From contig NZ_CP094288.1 of assembly GCF_022693705.1 (NCBI RefSeq), forward strand, positions 1,350,451 through 1,414,450: a stretch of 64,000 bases of DNA, given 5' to 3'. Made by a program: the position numbers and the translations under genes. A model generated the notes under the pieces. It was not told the origin of the DNA. It ran no database searches and was given only the letters and a program-made list of their open reading frames with translations. Positions 15,726-23,983 of the stretch are shown in pieces. Within the stretch, counting starts at the first letter, position 1. Each line of letters starts with the position of its first letter. The stretch is from Infirmifilum sp. NZ (GTDB taxonomy: Archaea > Thermoproteota > Thermoprotei > Thermofilales > Thermofilaceae).

Positions 15726-16169
15726 GTGGAGGTTTGGAAGTTGCCGCCCCGTGTCAAGGTTTTAGAGGCCCTCGGGTGTATAGGAGACGGTAGGATCGAG
15801 TTCACCGGTGAGCGAGAGGCTCGGGTTGTCGGCTCCGATGGGCAGAGGGTGTACAGGGTTGTGTGGGACGGGAAGCTGGGCATCGCCTCGAACGATAACG
15901 GCTCCGTCTACCGGGGCTACCTGGGCTACCCCTCGATAGCCTTCCTCATGCTCAAGGGGGTTCTACCATTCGACGCCAAGCTGGCAGAGGCGCTGAAGGG
16001 CATCCCGTGGAGGGAGCTGAACGAGAAGTTCAAGAGCTACAGGGACACTGAGAACTACGTCAAGGATGTTCTGCGCCAGCGGGGCGTGAGCTGGGCCTAC
16101 GTCGAGGCGTTCGTGTCGAGGGTTTTGGGCGAGATCGAGAGGCTGAGGCCCTACAGAATTCAGATGTGA
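15726..16169 (+). CDS. Hypothetical protein (147 aa)
   Basis: This soluble protein of 147 residues starts at GTG 15726 (GTG GAG GTT TGG). The first half looks beta-rich (RIEFTGEREARVVGSDGQRVYRVVWDG), and the second half is helical (AFLMLKGVLPFDAKLAEALKGI... and ENYVKDVLRQRG...VEAFVSRVLGEIERL). I recognise no family and no catalytic motif. Codon use looks like that of the neighbours and the frame is uninterrupted, so it is probably a real gene. It lies 58 bases before the ABC transporter ATPase gene, which has its own TATA-like box, so it is likely a separate unit. About 185 bases upstream show no other gene. Confidence 0.6.
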   Translation: MEVWKLPPRVKVLEALGCIGDGRIEFTGEREARVVGSDGQRVYRVVWDGKLGIASNDNGSVYRGYLGYPSIAFLMLKGVLPFDAKLAEALKGIPWRELNEKFKSYRDTENYVKDVLRQRGVSWAYVEAFVSRVLGEIERLRPYRIQM

Positions 16170-16192
16170 GGAGCAAACCCTCAAACGATACG

Positions 16193-16200
16193 TTTTTAAG
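16193..16200 (+). promoter_or_regulatory. TATA-like box for the polyamine-type ABC operon
   Basis: TTTTTAAG about 31 bases before the ATG at 16228, in an otherwise GC-rich gap, is the likely promoter of the ATPase-permease-permease operon. Confidence 0.4.
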
Positions 16201-16227
16201 CGCAGTGCTAATGTCCCCTGCAGAGAG

Positions 16228-17307
16228 ATGGCTAAGGGAGTTAGCGTTAGGGTGGATAACGTAAGCAAAGTGTACAGGGACAAAGGCACCACCACAGCGC
16301 TGCGGGGAGTGACGCTCGAGGTGAACGCGGGCGAGCTCTTCAGCATCCTCGGGCCAAGCGGCTGCGGTAAGACGACCCTCTTAAGGATCATCGCCGGCCT
16401 TCTCAGCCCCGACAGCGGTAGGGTGTACTTCGACGGCGAGGACGTCACAGGCAAGCCTGCATATGAGAGGCCAATCGGTATGGTGTTCCAGGACCTCGCG
16501 CTCTTCCCACACCTGACAGTCTTCAAGAACGTTTCCTTCGGCCTCGAGGTCGCCGGGTGGCCGCAGGACAGGATCGAGAGGCGCGTGAGGGAAGTTTTAG
16601 AGCTGGTGCGCCTCCCGCCCGACGTGTTCGCCGGGAGGAAGATAAGCCAGCTCAGCGGCGGTCAGCAGCAGAGAGTGGCGCTGGCGAGGGCGCTCGCGAG
16701 GGAGCCCAGAGTCCTACTGCTCGACGAGCCGTTCAGCCACCTGGACTACAAGATAAGGGTGGAGCTGATACGCGAGCTTAAGAGGCTCCAGCGCGAGACC
16801 GGAGTCACGATGATCTACGTCACTCACGACCAGAACGAGGCGATGATGCTCTCCGACCGCCTAGCCTTGATGCGCGACGGCACTGTGCAACAGGTCGGCA
16901 CACCCTTCGAGGTCTACACGAGCCCGGCAAACGAGTTCGTCGCCTCTTTCCTCGGGGAGGCGAACGCGATCACCGCTGAGGCTCGTGAGGGGATAGTCGA
17001 GTTCAAGGGGGTGAGCCTCGACCTTTCGCTCGTGTCCCCGGGACTCCGCGGCTACTCTGGGCCAGTGCTACTGCTCTTCAGGCCTGAAGACGTGAGGCTC
17101 TTCAAGGGCGAAGAGCCCGGCGTGGAGCTGGAGGCGGTCGTTGTCGAGAAGCTCTTCCTGGGCCCCCTCGTGAAAGTCCTGCTTGACGGCTGGGGCGATT
17201 TGAAGATCGAGGCTTTAGCCACCACAAGGGAGGCGCTCGGCGTCACGGCGGGTGACAAGGTTAAGGTGTACGTTAGCTACTCCTCGCTAAAGGTGTTCAC
17301 AGGGTAG
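16228..17307 (+). CDS. ABC transporter ATP-binding protein, PotA-like (polyamine/iron/thiamine class)
   Basis: This 359-residue ATPase energises import by the two permeases encoded directly downstream. Walker A GPSGCGKTT is at 42-50, the Q-loop MVFQDLALFPHLTV follows, the signature LSGGQQQRVALARALA lies at about residue 138, Walker B VLLLDEPFSHLD follows, and the switch His is in YVTHDQNEA. After residue ~240 comes the TOBE-type C-terminal domain typical of the CUT1/PotA group (SFLGEANAI..., LLFRPEDVRLF). Family knowledge fits spermidine/putrescine, Fe(III) or thiamine uptake. The convergent PotD-like binding protein favours a polyamine or related cation. Confidence 0.88.
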   Translation: MAKGVSVRVDNVSKVYRDKGTTTALRGVTLEVNAGELFSILGPSGCGKTTLLRIIAGLLSPDSGRVYFDGEDVTGKPAYERPIGMVFQDLALFPHLTVFKNVSFGLEVAGWPQDRIERRVREVLELVRLPPDVFAGRKISQLSGGQQQRVALARALAREPRVLLLDEPFSHLDYKIRVELIRELKRLQRETGVTMIYVTHDQNEAMMLSDRLALMRDGTVQQVGTPFEVYTSPANEFVASFLGEANAITAEAREGIVEFKGVSLDLSLVSPGLRGYSGPVLLLFRPEDVRLFKGEEPGVELEAVVVEKLFLGPLVKVLLDGWGDLKIEALATTREALGVTAGDKVKVYVSYSSLKVFTG

Positions 17308-17315
17308 CCTCTGGA

Positions 17316-18077
17316 ATGAAGAAGGGCGCTCTCTCCCTCCTCTCATCGCTACCGCTCCTCTACGTCCTCGTAACGTTCTATCTCCCGCTGATACTGATGT
17401 TCGCCGAGAGCTTGAGAAGCGGGGGCCCGGCCCTCTACGCGAGTGTTCTGGCGAACACGGACTATGTCTCGATCATGCTCTATTCGGCAGGGGTCGCGCT
17501 GGCCACAACCCTGGCCACTCTCCTCGTGGCCGCTCCCGCCGCATACTATATAGCCTTCATGGTTGAAGGGGACGAGGCTAAAAACAGGCTTCTGGTTGCG
17601 TTCACGGTGCCTATGCTCGTAAACTTCCTGTTAAGGGCCTATGCTCTGATGAACATATTCTCCCTCATAGGTCTCGCCAACACGCTTACAGGGATGGTAA
17701 TAGGCATGGTCTACGAGTACCTACCCTACATGCTGCTACCGATATACTCCACCTTCGAGCGGATCGAGAAGAGGCTGCTGGAGGCCGCTGAAACCCTCGG
17801 CGCAAGGCCTTGGCAGACCACCATCAGGATTACCCTGCCTCTCGCGGCTCCGGGGATAGCGGCGGGCGTTATCCTCGTGTTCCTGATGTCCCTGACAGAG
17901 TTCGTTGTGCCGGCTATGCTCGGGGGTGTTTACGGCTACACGGTAGGTTACCTAATATGGGACCTCTTCCTGAAGTACAGGAACTGGGCCGTGGGTTCGG
18001 CGCTGGCTTTCCTCGTTACTTTAACGAGCCTAGCCGCGGTCTATGTCTACGTGAAGTACGGTGGTGGCGGTGCTTAA
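17316..18077 (+). CDS. ABC transporter permease, PotB-like
   Basis: A 253-residue membrane protein with about six hydrophobic segments (for example SLLSSLPLLYVLVTFYLPLILMF near the N-terminus). The binding-protein-dependent permease EAA loop is visible as ERIEKRLLEAAETLGARPWQTTIRITLPLAAPGI near residues 150-185, where the ATPase docks. It starts eight bases after the ATPase stop and its stop overlaps the start of the next permease, so the three are one operon. It resembles PotB/FbpB-type permeases; the ligand is not visible in this subunit. Confidence 0.88.
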   Translation: MKKGALSLLSSLPLLYVLVTFYLPLILMFAESLRSGGPALYASVLANTDYVSIMLYSAGVALATTLATLLVAAPAAYYIAFMVEGDEAKNRLLVAFTVPMLVNFLLRAYALMNIFSLIGLANTLTGMVIGMVYEYLPYMLLPIYSTFERIEKRLLEAAETLGARPWQTTIRITLPLAAPGIAAGVILVFLMSLTEFVVPAMLGGVYGYTVGYLIWDLFLKYRNWAVGSALAFLVTLTSLAAVYVYVKYGGGGA

Positions 18078-18840
18078 GGAGGCGCTTAAGGTCTACACGG
18101 CCCTCCTCCTTGTAGCCGTTTACACGCCGATACTCTTCGTGGTCGCGCAGTCCTTCAACGCCGCGAAGTACCCTGGAGAATTTAGGGGTTTTACCCTGCA
18201 GTGGTACCTTGAGCTCGCAAGGGACACGGAGGTAGTCAACGCGGCGGTGAACGGCCTGGCGGTTGCGCTGCTCTCGTCGCTCCTCTCCACAGCCCTTGGG
18301 GGTATCGCCGCCTACTACTTCGCGCGCCGCGGGAGCTCATCCATCGTGGACAACTTCTTCTACACCCCTATAGTGATACCCGAGATCGTCGAGTCAGTGA
18401 GCCTGCTAATGCTCTACTACTACGTGGGAGCGGAGCTCGGCTTCTGGACCGTGCTGATAGGCCACACAGCATACAACATCTCCTACTCCTACGTGGCGCT
18501 CAAGCCTCAGTTCAGGATGACTTCGAGTAGCGTGGAGGACGCCGCTTACACGCTGGGAGCAAAGCCCTTCGACGTATTCGTGAGGGTTTACTTCCCGATG
18601 GCTCTACCGGGTATAATCTCCTCAATCCTCATAACCTTCTCCATGTCGTTCGACGACTTCGTGAAGACCGCCTTCACGACGGGGCCGGGCTTCAAGACCC
18701 TCCCGCTGGTGATATGGGCACGCGCCGCACGCGGAAGGGCCACGTCCGAGCTCAACGCGCTTGCGACCATACTCATAGCTATTTCACTGGTCACGAGCTA
18801 CGTTTACACGAAGCAGGTTTTCGCAAAGAGAAAAGACTAA
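18061..18840 (+). CDS. ABC transporter permease, PotC-like
   Basis: The second permease encodes 259 residues with six predicted membrane segments. The EAA loop is VEDAAYTLGAKPFDVFVRVYFPMALPGI near residues 160-188, followed by SFSMSFDDFVKTAFTTGPGFKTLPLVIWA, which is the PotC-type continuation (FDDFV). Three GTG codons (18061, 18064, 18070) could start it; all overlap the PotB-like stop, indicating coupled translation. With the upstream permease it forms the heterodimeric channel. Four bases separate its stop from the convergent binding-protein gene. Confidence 0.88.
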   Translation: MVAVLKEALKVYTALLLVAVYTPILFVVAQSFNAAKYPGEFRGFTLQWYLELARDTEVVNAAVNGLAVALLSSLLSTALGGIAAYYFARRGSSSIVDNFFYTPIVIPEIVESVSLLMLYYYVGAELGFWTVLIGHTAYNISYSYVALKPQFRMTSSSVEDAAYTLGAKPFDVFVRVYFPMALPGIISSILITFSMSFDDFVKTAFTTGPGFKTLPLVIWARAARGRATSELNALATILIAISLVTSYVYTKQVFAKRKD

Positions 18841-18843
18841 AAT

Positions 18844-19920
18844 TTAAACTCTCTTGACTGCGGTGCTTATCCTCTCGACTACGGCCAGGGTATTCTCGTC
18901 GACGGGGCTTGTGAAGACCAGTTTGGCGCCTGAAGGTGGGTAGACCGCGGGGTTGCTGAGGACTTCTTCGGGGACAAGCCCCTTCAAGAAGTCCTTCCTA
19001 ACGGGGCTCGGGTAGTATGTGTAGCTGACGTTTTTAGCGGCCACCTCCTTCTCCAGCAGGAAGTTGATCCACGCGTACGCCAGGTCCACCTCCCGCGCGT
19101 TGCGGGGGATGACCATGAAGTCTATCCAGATGAACGTGCCCTCCTTCGGGAGAACATAGCCCACCGAGCTCTCCTCGCTCTGAGCCTGGATCACATCACC
19201 GCTCCACGCTTGGGCCGCGTGCAGGTCCCCTTTGGCCAGCTGGGGGATGTAGACGCTGGCGCCGTAGTACCCGGCCAGGAAGTCTCTCTGGCTCCTGAGG
19301 AGCTCGATGATCCTGTTAACGGAGTCCTCCGACCAGTCGTCGAGCGGAATACCCAGGTAAAGCTTCGCCGCGTTCACCACCTCTAGGAACTCCTCCAGCA
19401 TGGACACCTTGCCCTTGTGCCTAGGCAGGAAGCCTTTGGTGTCGAACAGCTGCTCGTAGCCCTCGATCTCCCCCTCTTCCACGAATTTGCCGTTGTAGCC
19501 GATCCCCGTGGTTCCCCACGCGTAGGGCACCGCGTAGCTCAAACCTGGGTCGAACTTGTTGTTGAGGAAGAACGGGTCTATGTTGGCGAGGTTCGGGATC
19601 CTTGACTTGTCCAGCGGGGCTATCAGGCCCTTCCTGGCGGCCTGAGGCACGAACTGGTCGGTCAGCACGACGACGTCGTACCCCCCGCCTCCGAGCTGAA
19701 TCTTGGCGTAGGCCTCCTCCGCGGACTCGTACTCGTCGTAAACAACGCTTACACCGTACCTGGCCTCGAACTCGCGTATGAGCTCAGGGTTTATGTAGGA
19801 GCTGTAGTTGTAGACCCTCAACGTCCTCCTACGAGGGGCGAGCGCAAAGTAGTAGCCGAGGCCCGCGAGAGCCGCTGCCGCCGCTGCGCCGACTATGAAC
19901 TGCCTCCTGGTTATCTTCAC
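18844..19920 (-). CDS. Periplasmic-type solute-binding protein, PotD-like, Tat signal
   Basis: This 358-residue binding protein for the neighbouring importer has a Tat-like signal at the N-terminus, KITRRQFIVGAAAAAALAG (twin Arg, Phe, Ile), then LRVYNYSSYINPELIREFEARYGVSVVYDEYES, the PotD/PotF opening, AWGTTGIGYN, and later WSGDVIQAQSEE and ARNAREVDLAYAWINFLLEKEV. These fit family 1 polyamine-binding proteins, anchored outside the membrane. The gene is convergent with the permease genes rather than in their operon, so it has its own promoter and can be expressed at a different level. Confidence 0.87.
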   Translation of the reverse strand: MKITRRQFIVGAAAAAALAGLGYYFALAPRRRTLRVYNYSSYINPELIREFEARYGVSVVYDEYESAEEAYAKIQLGGGGYDVVVLTDQFVPQAARKGLIAPLDKSRIPNLANIDPFFLNNKFDPGLSYAVPYAWGTTGIGYNGKFVEEGEIEGYEQLFDTKGFLPRHKGKVSMLEEFLEVVNAAKLYLGIPLDDWSEDSVNRIIELLRSQRDFLAGYYGASVYIPQLAKGDLHAAQAWSGDVIQAQSEESSVGYVLPKEGTFIWIDFMVIPRNAREVDLAYAWINFLLEKEVAAKNVSYTYYPSPVRKDFLKGLVPEEVLSNPAVYPPSGAKLVFTSPVDENTLAVVERISTAVKRV

Positions 19921-20142
19921 GAGAGTGCCAAGTTATGTTGTAGCGTTATAAAGCTATCTTGGCTGCGCCTAACCACCCCTCTCCCACACTATCTTTTGGA
20001 TAACTGGGAAGTCTCCGCAACGCGCCTAGACCGAGACCCCAGTTGATGTGCTTCAAAAAGCGCGGAGAGTAAGAAGAGGCGAGTGGAGCGGGCTCGCTGC
20101 TAATGGAGAAACATATATTCGTGTGCATAGCATGCTGTTTCT

Positions 20143-20697
20143 GTGCTACGAGAGGTGTTCTACCCGCGCGAGGTTCAGGAGCTGACGCTCGCAACCATAG
20201 CGGTATTCGCTGTTCTAGCAGGCCAGTACCTCTACTCATTAAGCACCTTGCAGATTTTGAGGCTGCTAACACTGGCATTCCTGATTTACGTCCCGCACGA
20301 GCTCGCCCACAAGTTCGTCGCGCAGTACTACGGCTACCCCGCAAGGTACTCCATCGTGTGGGAGTTCCTACTCCTCACGCTCCTGTCCGCGATCCCCGTA
20401 ATTCCCATAAAGTTCATAGCGCCTGGGACAGTCTACATCTACGCCGGTCCAGGCATTGACAGAAAAACCAACGGAGTGATCTCGGCCGCAGGGCCTGCAA
20501 CCAACATACTCCTAGGCCTCGTCGGCCTCCTCGCCGGTGGTCCATTTGCAAGGACAGTTGTAAACTTCAGCGGCTGGATAGCGTTTTTCAATTTGCTCCC
20601 CATCGGCCCGCTTGATGGCAGGAAGGTCCTAAGCTGGAACGCGGCCGTGTGGCTTGCTCTGACTCTGACCGCGCTCATCATGGCGTTTTACTACTAA
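20143..20697 (+). CDS. M50-family membrane zinc protease (short form)
   Basis: A 184-residue integral membrane protein with the site-2-protease motifs HELAHK (zinc ligands and catalytic Glu, about residues 51-56) and, near the C-terminus, NLLPIGPLDGRKVLSWN (third zinc ligand Asp). It has no PDZ domain, unlike the longer S2P at 50.4 kb. Such short forms occur in archaea and Thermotogae; substrates are unknown. Start GTG 20143 lies about 30-35 bases after an AACATATATT box at 20106-20115. It stands alone between the PotD-like gene and mrp. Confidence 0.82.
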   Translation: MLREVFYPREVQELTLATIAVFAVLAGQYLYSLSTLQILRLLTLAFLIYVPHELAHKFVAQYYGYPARYSIVWEFLLLTLLSAIPVIPIKFIAPGTVYIYAGPGIDRKTNGVISAAGPATNILLGLVGLLAGGPFARTVVNFSGWIAFFNLLPIGPLDGRKVLSWNAAVWLALTLTALIMAFYY

Positions 20698-20758
20698 GTT
20701 AGCGCAGGGCAGCAAGCCTCTTGAAGATAGCAAACGTTAAATTGCGGTTGCATATTCA

Positions 20759-21661
20759 ATGCCTGTGTCATCAGAGAAGGAGCGCCAAATGAAAATAGAA
20801 TCTCTCAAGAAGATCCGAGAGCAGGAGGAGGAGGCCAGGAAAAGGCTAAGCCAGATAAAGCACAAGCTCGTTGTTTTGAGCGGGAAGGGAGGTGTCGGGA
20901 AGAGCTTCATAACCGCTAACCTGGCAGCGGCTTTGGCGAAGAAGGGCTTCGAGGTGGGTGTTCTCGACGCCGACATCCACGGGCCGTCCATACCCAAGAT
21001 GTTCGGGATACACGGGCAGGCGATCTACGCCGGGCCCGCTGGGCTACTACCCATAGCGGGAGTAGGCGGGGTTCGCGTCGTTTCAGCGGACCTCATGCTA
21101 CCGGACGAGGACACAGCTCTAATATGGCGCGGCCCACTCAAAACGGGCTTCATCCGTGAGCTCCTATCGATGGTCGCCTGGGGCCCGCTGGACTTCCTCC
21201 TCGTCGACCTGCCTCCGGGCACCGGGGACGAGCCCCTCACGATAGCGCAGCTCATCAAGGACCTGAGCGGGGCCATCGTCGTCACGACCCCCAGCGACCT
21301 GACCAGAATCGTCGTGAAGAAGGCTATAACCTTCTGCAAGCAGCTCAACGTCCCACTCCTAGGCGTCGTCAACAACATGAGCCACTTCACGTGCCCCGTC
21401 TGCGGCACTAAGCACTACATCTTCGGCCAGGCTGGGACGTCCCGCTTGACGGAGGAAACAGGGGTCAGGGTGCTCGCCGACATCCCCATCGACCCCAGGA
21501 TCAACGAGTCCGTGGACAACGGCGTCCCGTTCGTTCTAGCGTACCCGGAGAGCGAGACCGCTAGAAGCCTGATGGACCTCGCGGAGAGGGTAGTGGAGGC
21601 GCTGAAAGCCACGCCCGAGGCCGCTAGAGAAGGGACTTCAAGCTCAGGACAAGGTCCCTGA
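20759..21661 (+). CDS. Mrp/NBP35-family Fe-S cluster carrier ATPase
   Basis: A 300-residue P-loop protein of the ApbC/Mrp/Nbp35 type that assembles and hands on [4Fe-4S] clusters. The deviant Walker A SGKGGVGKS is at about residues 41-49, followed by DADIHGPSIPKMFG, DFLLVDLPPGTGDEPLT, TTPSDLTR, and the C-terminal pair CPVCG that bridges the cluster in the dimer. An N-terminal charged helix (EKERQMKIESLKKIREQEEEARKRLSQI) precedes it. The 3' end overlaps the convergent ACT-like gene by about 38 bases. The role is well supported by family. Confidence 0.92.
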   Translation: MPVSSEKERQMKIESLKKIREQEEEARKRLSQIKHKLVVLSGKGGVGKSFITANLAAALAKKGFEVGVLDADIHGPSIPKMFGIHGQAIYAGPAGLLPIAGVGGVRVVSADLMLPDEDTALIWRGPLKTGFIRELLSMVAWGPLDFLLVDLPPGTGDEPLTIAQLIKDLSGAIVVTTPSDLTRIVVKKAITFCKQLNVPLLGVVNNMSHFTCPVCGTKHYIFGQAGTSRLTEETGVRVLADIPIDPRINESVDNGVPFVLAYPESETARSLMDLAERVVEALKATPEAAREGTSSSGQGP

Positions 21662-22298
21662 TGATGCTGTACGCTCTGGGGGCTTCCTCGGAGCTCAGGA
21701 CGAAAACCACGTCCCGGTAGCTCGACACAACCTCTGTGAGGTTAATTCCACGCACAGAGAGAGCCATGGACGCTATTGAGACGACGCCAGGAGTAGCGAG
21801 AATCTCATGCGGACCCGTCAGTATTATTGCAGACTGGTTTCTCAGGTACTGCTTGACGCCGCCCTTAACCAGGGCGCGGTAGATCTCCTCGATAAGTTTC
21901 TCGTCACCTATCAGCGTCACAGCGCTCGAGCCCTGCACAAACTGCACGTACTTGTTTGCGGATGCCGCCCTCTTCAAGACCTCAAGCACTGTCCGGGCGT
22001 TAGAAGGGTCCAGCGAGAGCACGCTCAGCTTGTCAACCAACTTTATTTCGCTTCCAACGAGCGCTACGGCAAGCTTCCGCGCACTTGCCCCTTCTTCCAT
22101 TAGCTCTCTCGCCGCCCTGAGAACGGCCATCTTGATCGCTGTCTGCGTGAGCTTTCTGCCGGCCAGCTTTTCAACTTCACCGTGTAGTAGCCGGGCAAGT
22201 GCCGAGTAGTTTACGATGCCCAGGCGCATGGACTCCAGTATGTAGGGCCTGCTCATTAGAGCGAGCTTAACGTACTTCACCACGTTGTCTCTAGGCAT
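21624..22298 (-). CDS. ACT-domain-like hypothetical protein
   Basis: This encodes 224 residues from ATG 22298 (the frame continues to 22355 but the promoter argues against it). The N-terminal half is helical (VVKYVKLALMSRPYILESMRLGIVNYSALARLLHGEVEKL...), reminiscent of a helix-turn-helix bundle. The C-terminal half has two ACT-like beta-alpha units (SSAVTLIGDEKLIEEIYRALVKG and AIILTGPHEILATPGVVSIASMALSVRGINLTEVVSSYRDVVFVLSSEEAPRAY), similar to the paired ACT fold of aspartokinases. This suggests an amino-acid-sensing regulator, but the ligand is unknown. I am confident it is a gene and moderately confident of ACT. Confidence 0.6.
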   Translation of the reverse strand: MPRDNVVKYVKLALMSRPYILESMRLGIVNYSALARLLHGEVEKLAGRKLTQTAIKMAVLRAARELMEEGASARKLAVALVGSEIKLVDKLSVLSLDPSNARTVLEVLKRAASANKYVQFVQGSSAVTLIGDEKLIEEIYRALVKGGVKQYLRNQSAIILTGPHEILATPGVVSIASMALSVRGINLTEVVSSYRDVVFVLSSEEAPRAYSIIRDLVLSLKSLL

Positions 22299-22320
22299 TC
22301 GAGAGTAGCATAGGGTAAAC

Positions 22321-22328
22321 TTTTTAAG
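22321..22328 (-). promoter_or_regulatory. TATA-like box of the ACT-like gene
   Basis: CTTAAAAA on the minus strand, centred 27 bases before ATG 22298, marks a leaderless start and decides against the longer frame to 22355. Confidence 0.5.
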
Positions 22329-22382
22329 CTTTTCTAAGAAAGGTAAAAATATCAATTATTTTAACTGATCGAAGATTGTTTA

Positions 22383-23258
22383 ATGAAAAGAAATGCTTAT
22401 AAAGAGAGAATTGTTAAAGGTTTGATGCAGAGCCAGGCAAAAGGAATAAATATTATAGCAATAATTGCTGCACTGATAATCGGAATTTTAATCGGCGTGG
22501 GGATAGGATACCCCCTATGGCACTCGGCTACACCCCAGCAGACGAGCTACATCGACAAGATTAAGGCCCGGGGGAAACTAATCCTGGGCACATCGGCTGA
22601 CTGGCCGCCCTTCGAGTATGTGGACAAAAACGGCAACTTCGCGGGAATAGACATCGAAATCGCCAGGAGGATCGCTCAGGCTATAGGCGTCCCCCTCGAG
22701 GTGAAGGACATGCAGTTCTCCGCGCTCATAGAGGCCGTGAAAAACGGAGACGTCGACATCGTACTGGCCGACATGACACCTACCTCTGAGCGCGAGAAAG
22801 TCGTGGACTTCTCTTTCCCCTACTACTTTGCAAGCAAGGGGGTAGTCGTAACCCTCAAAACCTCCCAGATCTCTAAGCTGGAGGACCTCTACGGCAAGAA
22901 GGTTGGTGTCCAGCTGGGCACGATACAGGAGGACTACGCCAACCAGAACCTTAAGGGGAAGGCGGAGATCAAAACCTACGATAAAGTCTACCCCGACATG
23001 GTCATGGTTCTGCAGCGCGGCGACGTAGACGCTATAATCATCGGGGAGAAGATCGCAGCAGCCCTCGTGACGAAGAACCCCGACCTAAAGATCGCGTTCA
23101 CCATCGGTAAACCCACAGCGGGGGCAGCGGTTGCCATGCCGAAGGGGGCGGTCGACCTGAAGATACTGGTGGACAAGGTCATAGAGGACCTCATAAACTC
23201 CGGCGAGATGGACCAAATATTCTTAAACGAAACCCTGAAGTGGCTTGGAGGAAGCTAA
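22383..23258 (+). CDS. Polar amino acid ABC transporter substrate-binding protein
   Basis: A 291-residue family 3 solute-binding protein. A single N-terminal membrane anchor (about residues 20-42, INIIAIIAALIIGILIGVGIGYPL) is followed by the binding fold: IKARGKLILGTSADWPPFEYVDKNGNFAGIDIEIARRIA, the family 3 signature, then DIVLADMTPTSEREKVVDFSFPYY. The conserved Arg of SEREKVVDF contacts the amino-acid carboxylate in relatives. It is first of a three-gene operon with a permease and an ATPase. The promoter region is AT-rich. Substrates could be Gln, Glu, Arg, His or similar. Confidence 0.9.
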   Translation: MKRNAYKERIVKGLMQSQAKGINIIAIIAALIIGILIGVGIGYPLWHSATPQQTSYIDKIKARGKLILGTSADWPPFEYVDKNGNFAGIDIEIARRIAQAIGVPLEVKDMQFSALIEAVKNGDVDIVLADMTPTSEREKVVDFSFPYYFASKGVVVTLKTSQISKLEDLYGKKVGVQLGTIQEDYANQNLKGKAEIKTYDKVYPDMVMVLQRGDVDAIIIGEKIAAALVTKNPDLKIAFTIGKPTAGAAVAMPKGAVDLKILVDKVIEDLINSGEMDQIFLNETLKWLGGS

Positions 23259-23324
23259 AAAACACCTCTATCTTACCGAGCAAACTTTATAAAATCACCT
23301 TTTTTGTGGTGAGGGGTTCAGACC

Positions 23325-23981
23325 TTGAACTTCGCAGAATTCCTGATAGAGTACGCACCGTTTATAGCGACTGGTCTGGCGACAACTCTGGAAATCTCGA
23401 TCCTAGCGTTCTCCATGGGGCTAGCGGTCGGAGCTCTCATGCTTAGCCTCTCCCTGTCCCCACTTAGGCCGGTGGCCAGAGCATACATCGAGCCGATAAG
23501 GGGTACACCACTACTCGTGCAACTCTTCGTTCTGTACTTCGGCCTCCCATCAGTAGGAATAAAGCTCGACGCCTTCACGGCCAGCGTGCTGGCACTGGGG
23601 CTTAACAGCGGCGCCTACCAAGCCGAGATCTTCAGATCCGCTGTGAAGGGCATACCAGACAGCCAGATCCTCTCGGCGGAATCCCTGGGCTTCTCAGCCC
23701 CCCAGATCCTCAGGTATGTCGTCCTACCGCAGGCGCTGAGGATCTCGATTCCGTCTCTCGTGAACGAGTTCGTCACCGTGATTAAGGAGAGCTCGCTCGC
23801 CGCGGTCATAGGGATCGTGGAGCTCACGCGCCGCGGCCAGTACGTGGCTGCGTACACGTACAGGGCCTTCGAGGCATACATTATTGTCGCGCTCCTCTAC
23901 TTTGCGGTGTGCTACGCCTTCTCGCACGGCTCCAGGGTCATCGAGAGGAGGCTCAGGATTCCGGGTTACACGGGTGCTTGA
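23325..23981 (+). CDS. Polar amino acid ABC transporter permease
   Basis: This 218-residue permease of the His/Glu/Gln/Arg/opine family starts at TTG 23325. GLATTLEISILAFSMGLAVG is the first helix; RAYIEPIRGTPLLVQLFVLYFGLP is the typical HisM/GlnP signature; the EAA loop AESLGFSAPQILRYVVLPQALRISIPSLVNEFVTVIKESSL docks the ATPase. About five membrane segments are visible. It follows the binding protein by 66 bases and precedes the ATPase by two bases. As a single permease gene it probably works as a homodimer. Confidence 0.9.
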   Translation: MNFAEFLIEYAPFIATGLATTLEISILAFSMGLAVGALMLSLSLSPLRPVARAYIEPIRGTPLLVQLFVLYFGLPSVGIKLDAFTASVLALGLNSGAYQAEIFRSAVKGIPDSQILSAESLGFSAPQILRYVVLPQALRISIPSLVNEFVTVIKESSLAAVIGIVELTRRGQYVAAYTYRAFEAYIIVALLYFAVCYAFSHGSRVIERRLRIPGYTGA

Positions 23982-23983
23982 AG

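Noticed and set aside
19946-20344. 132-residue minus-strand frame
   Set aside because: It is antisense to the M50 protease gene, which has the HELAH and PLDG motifs.
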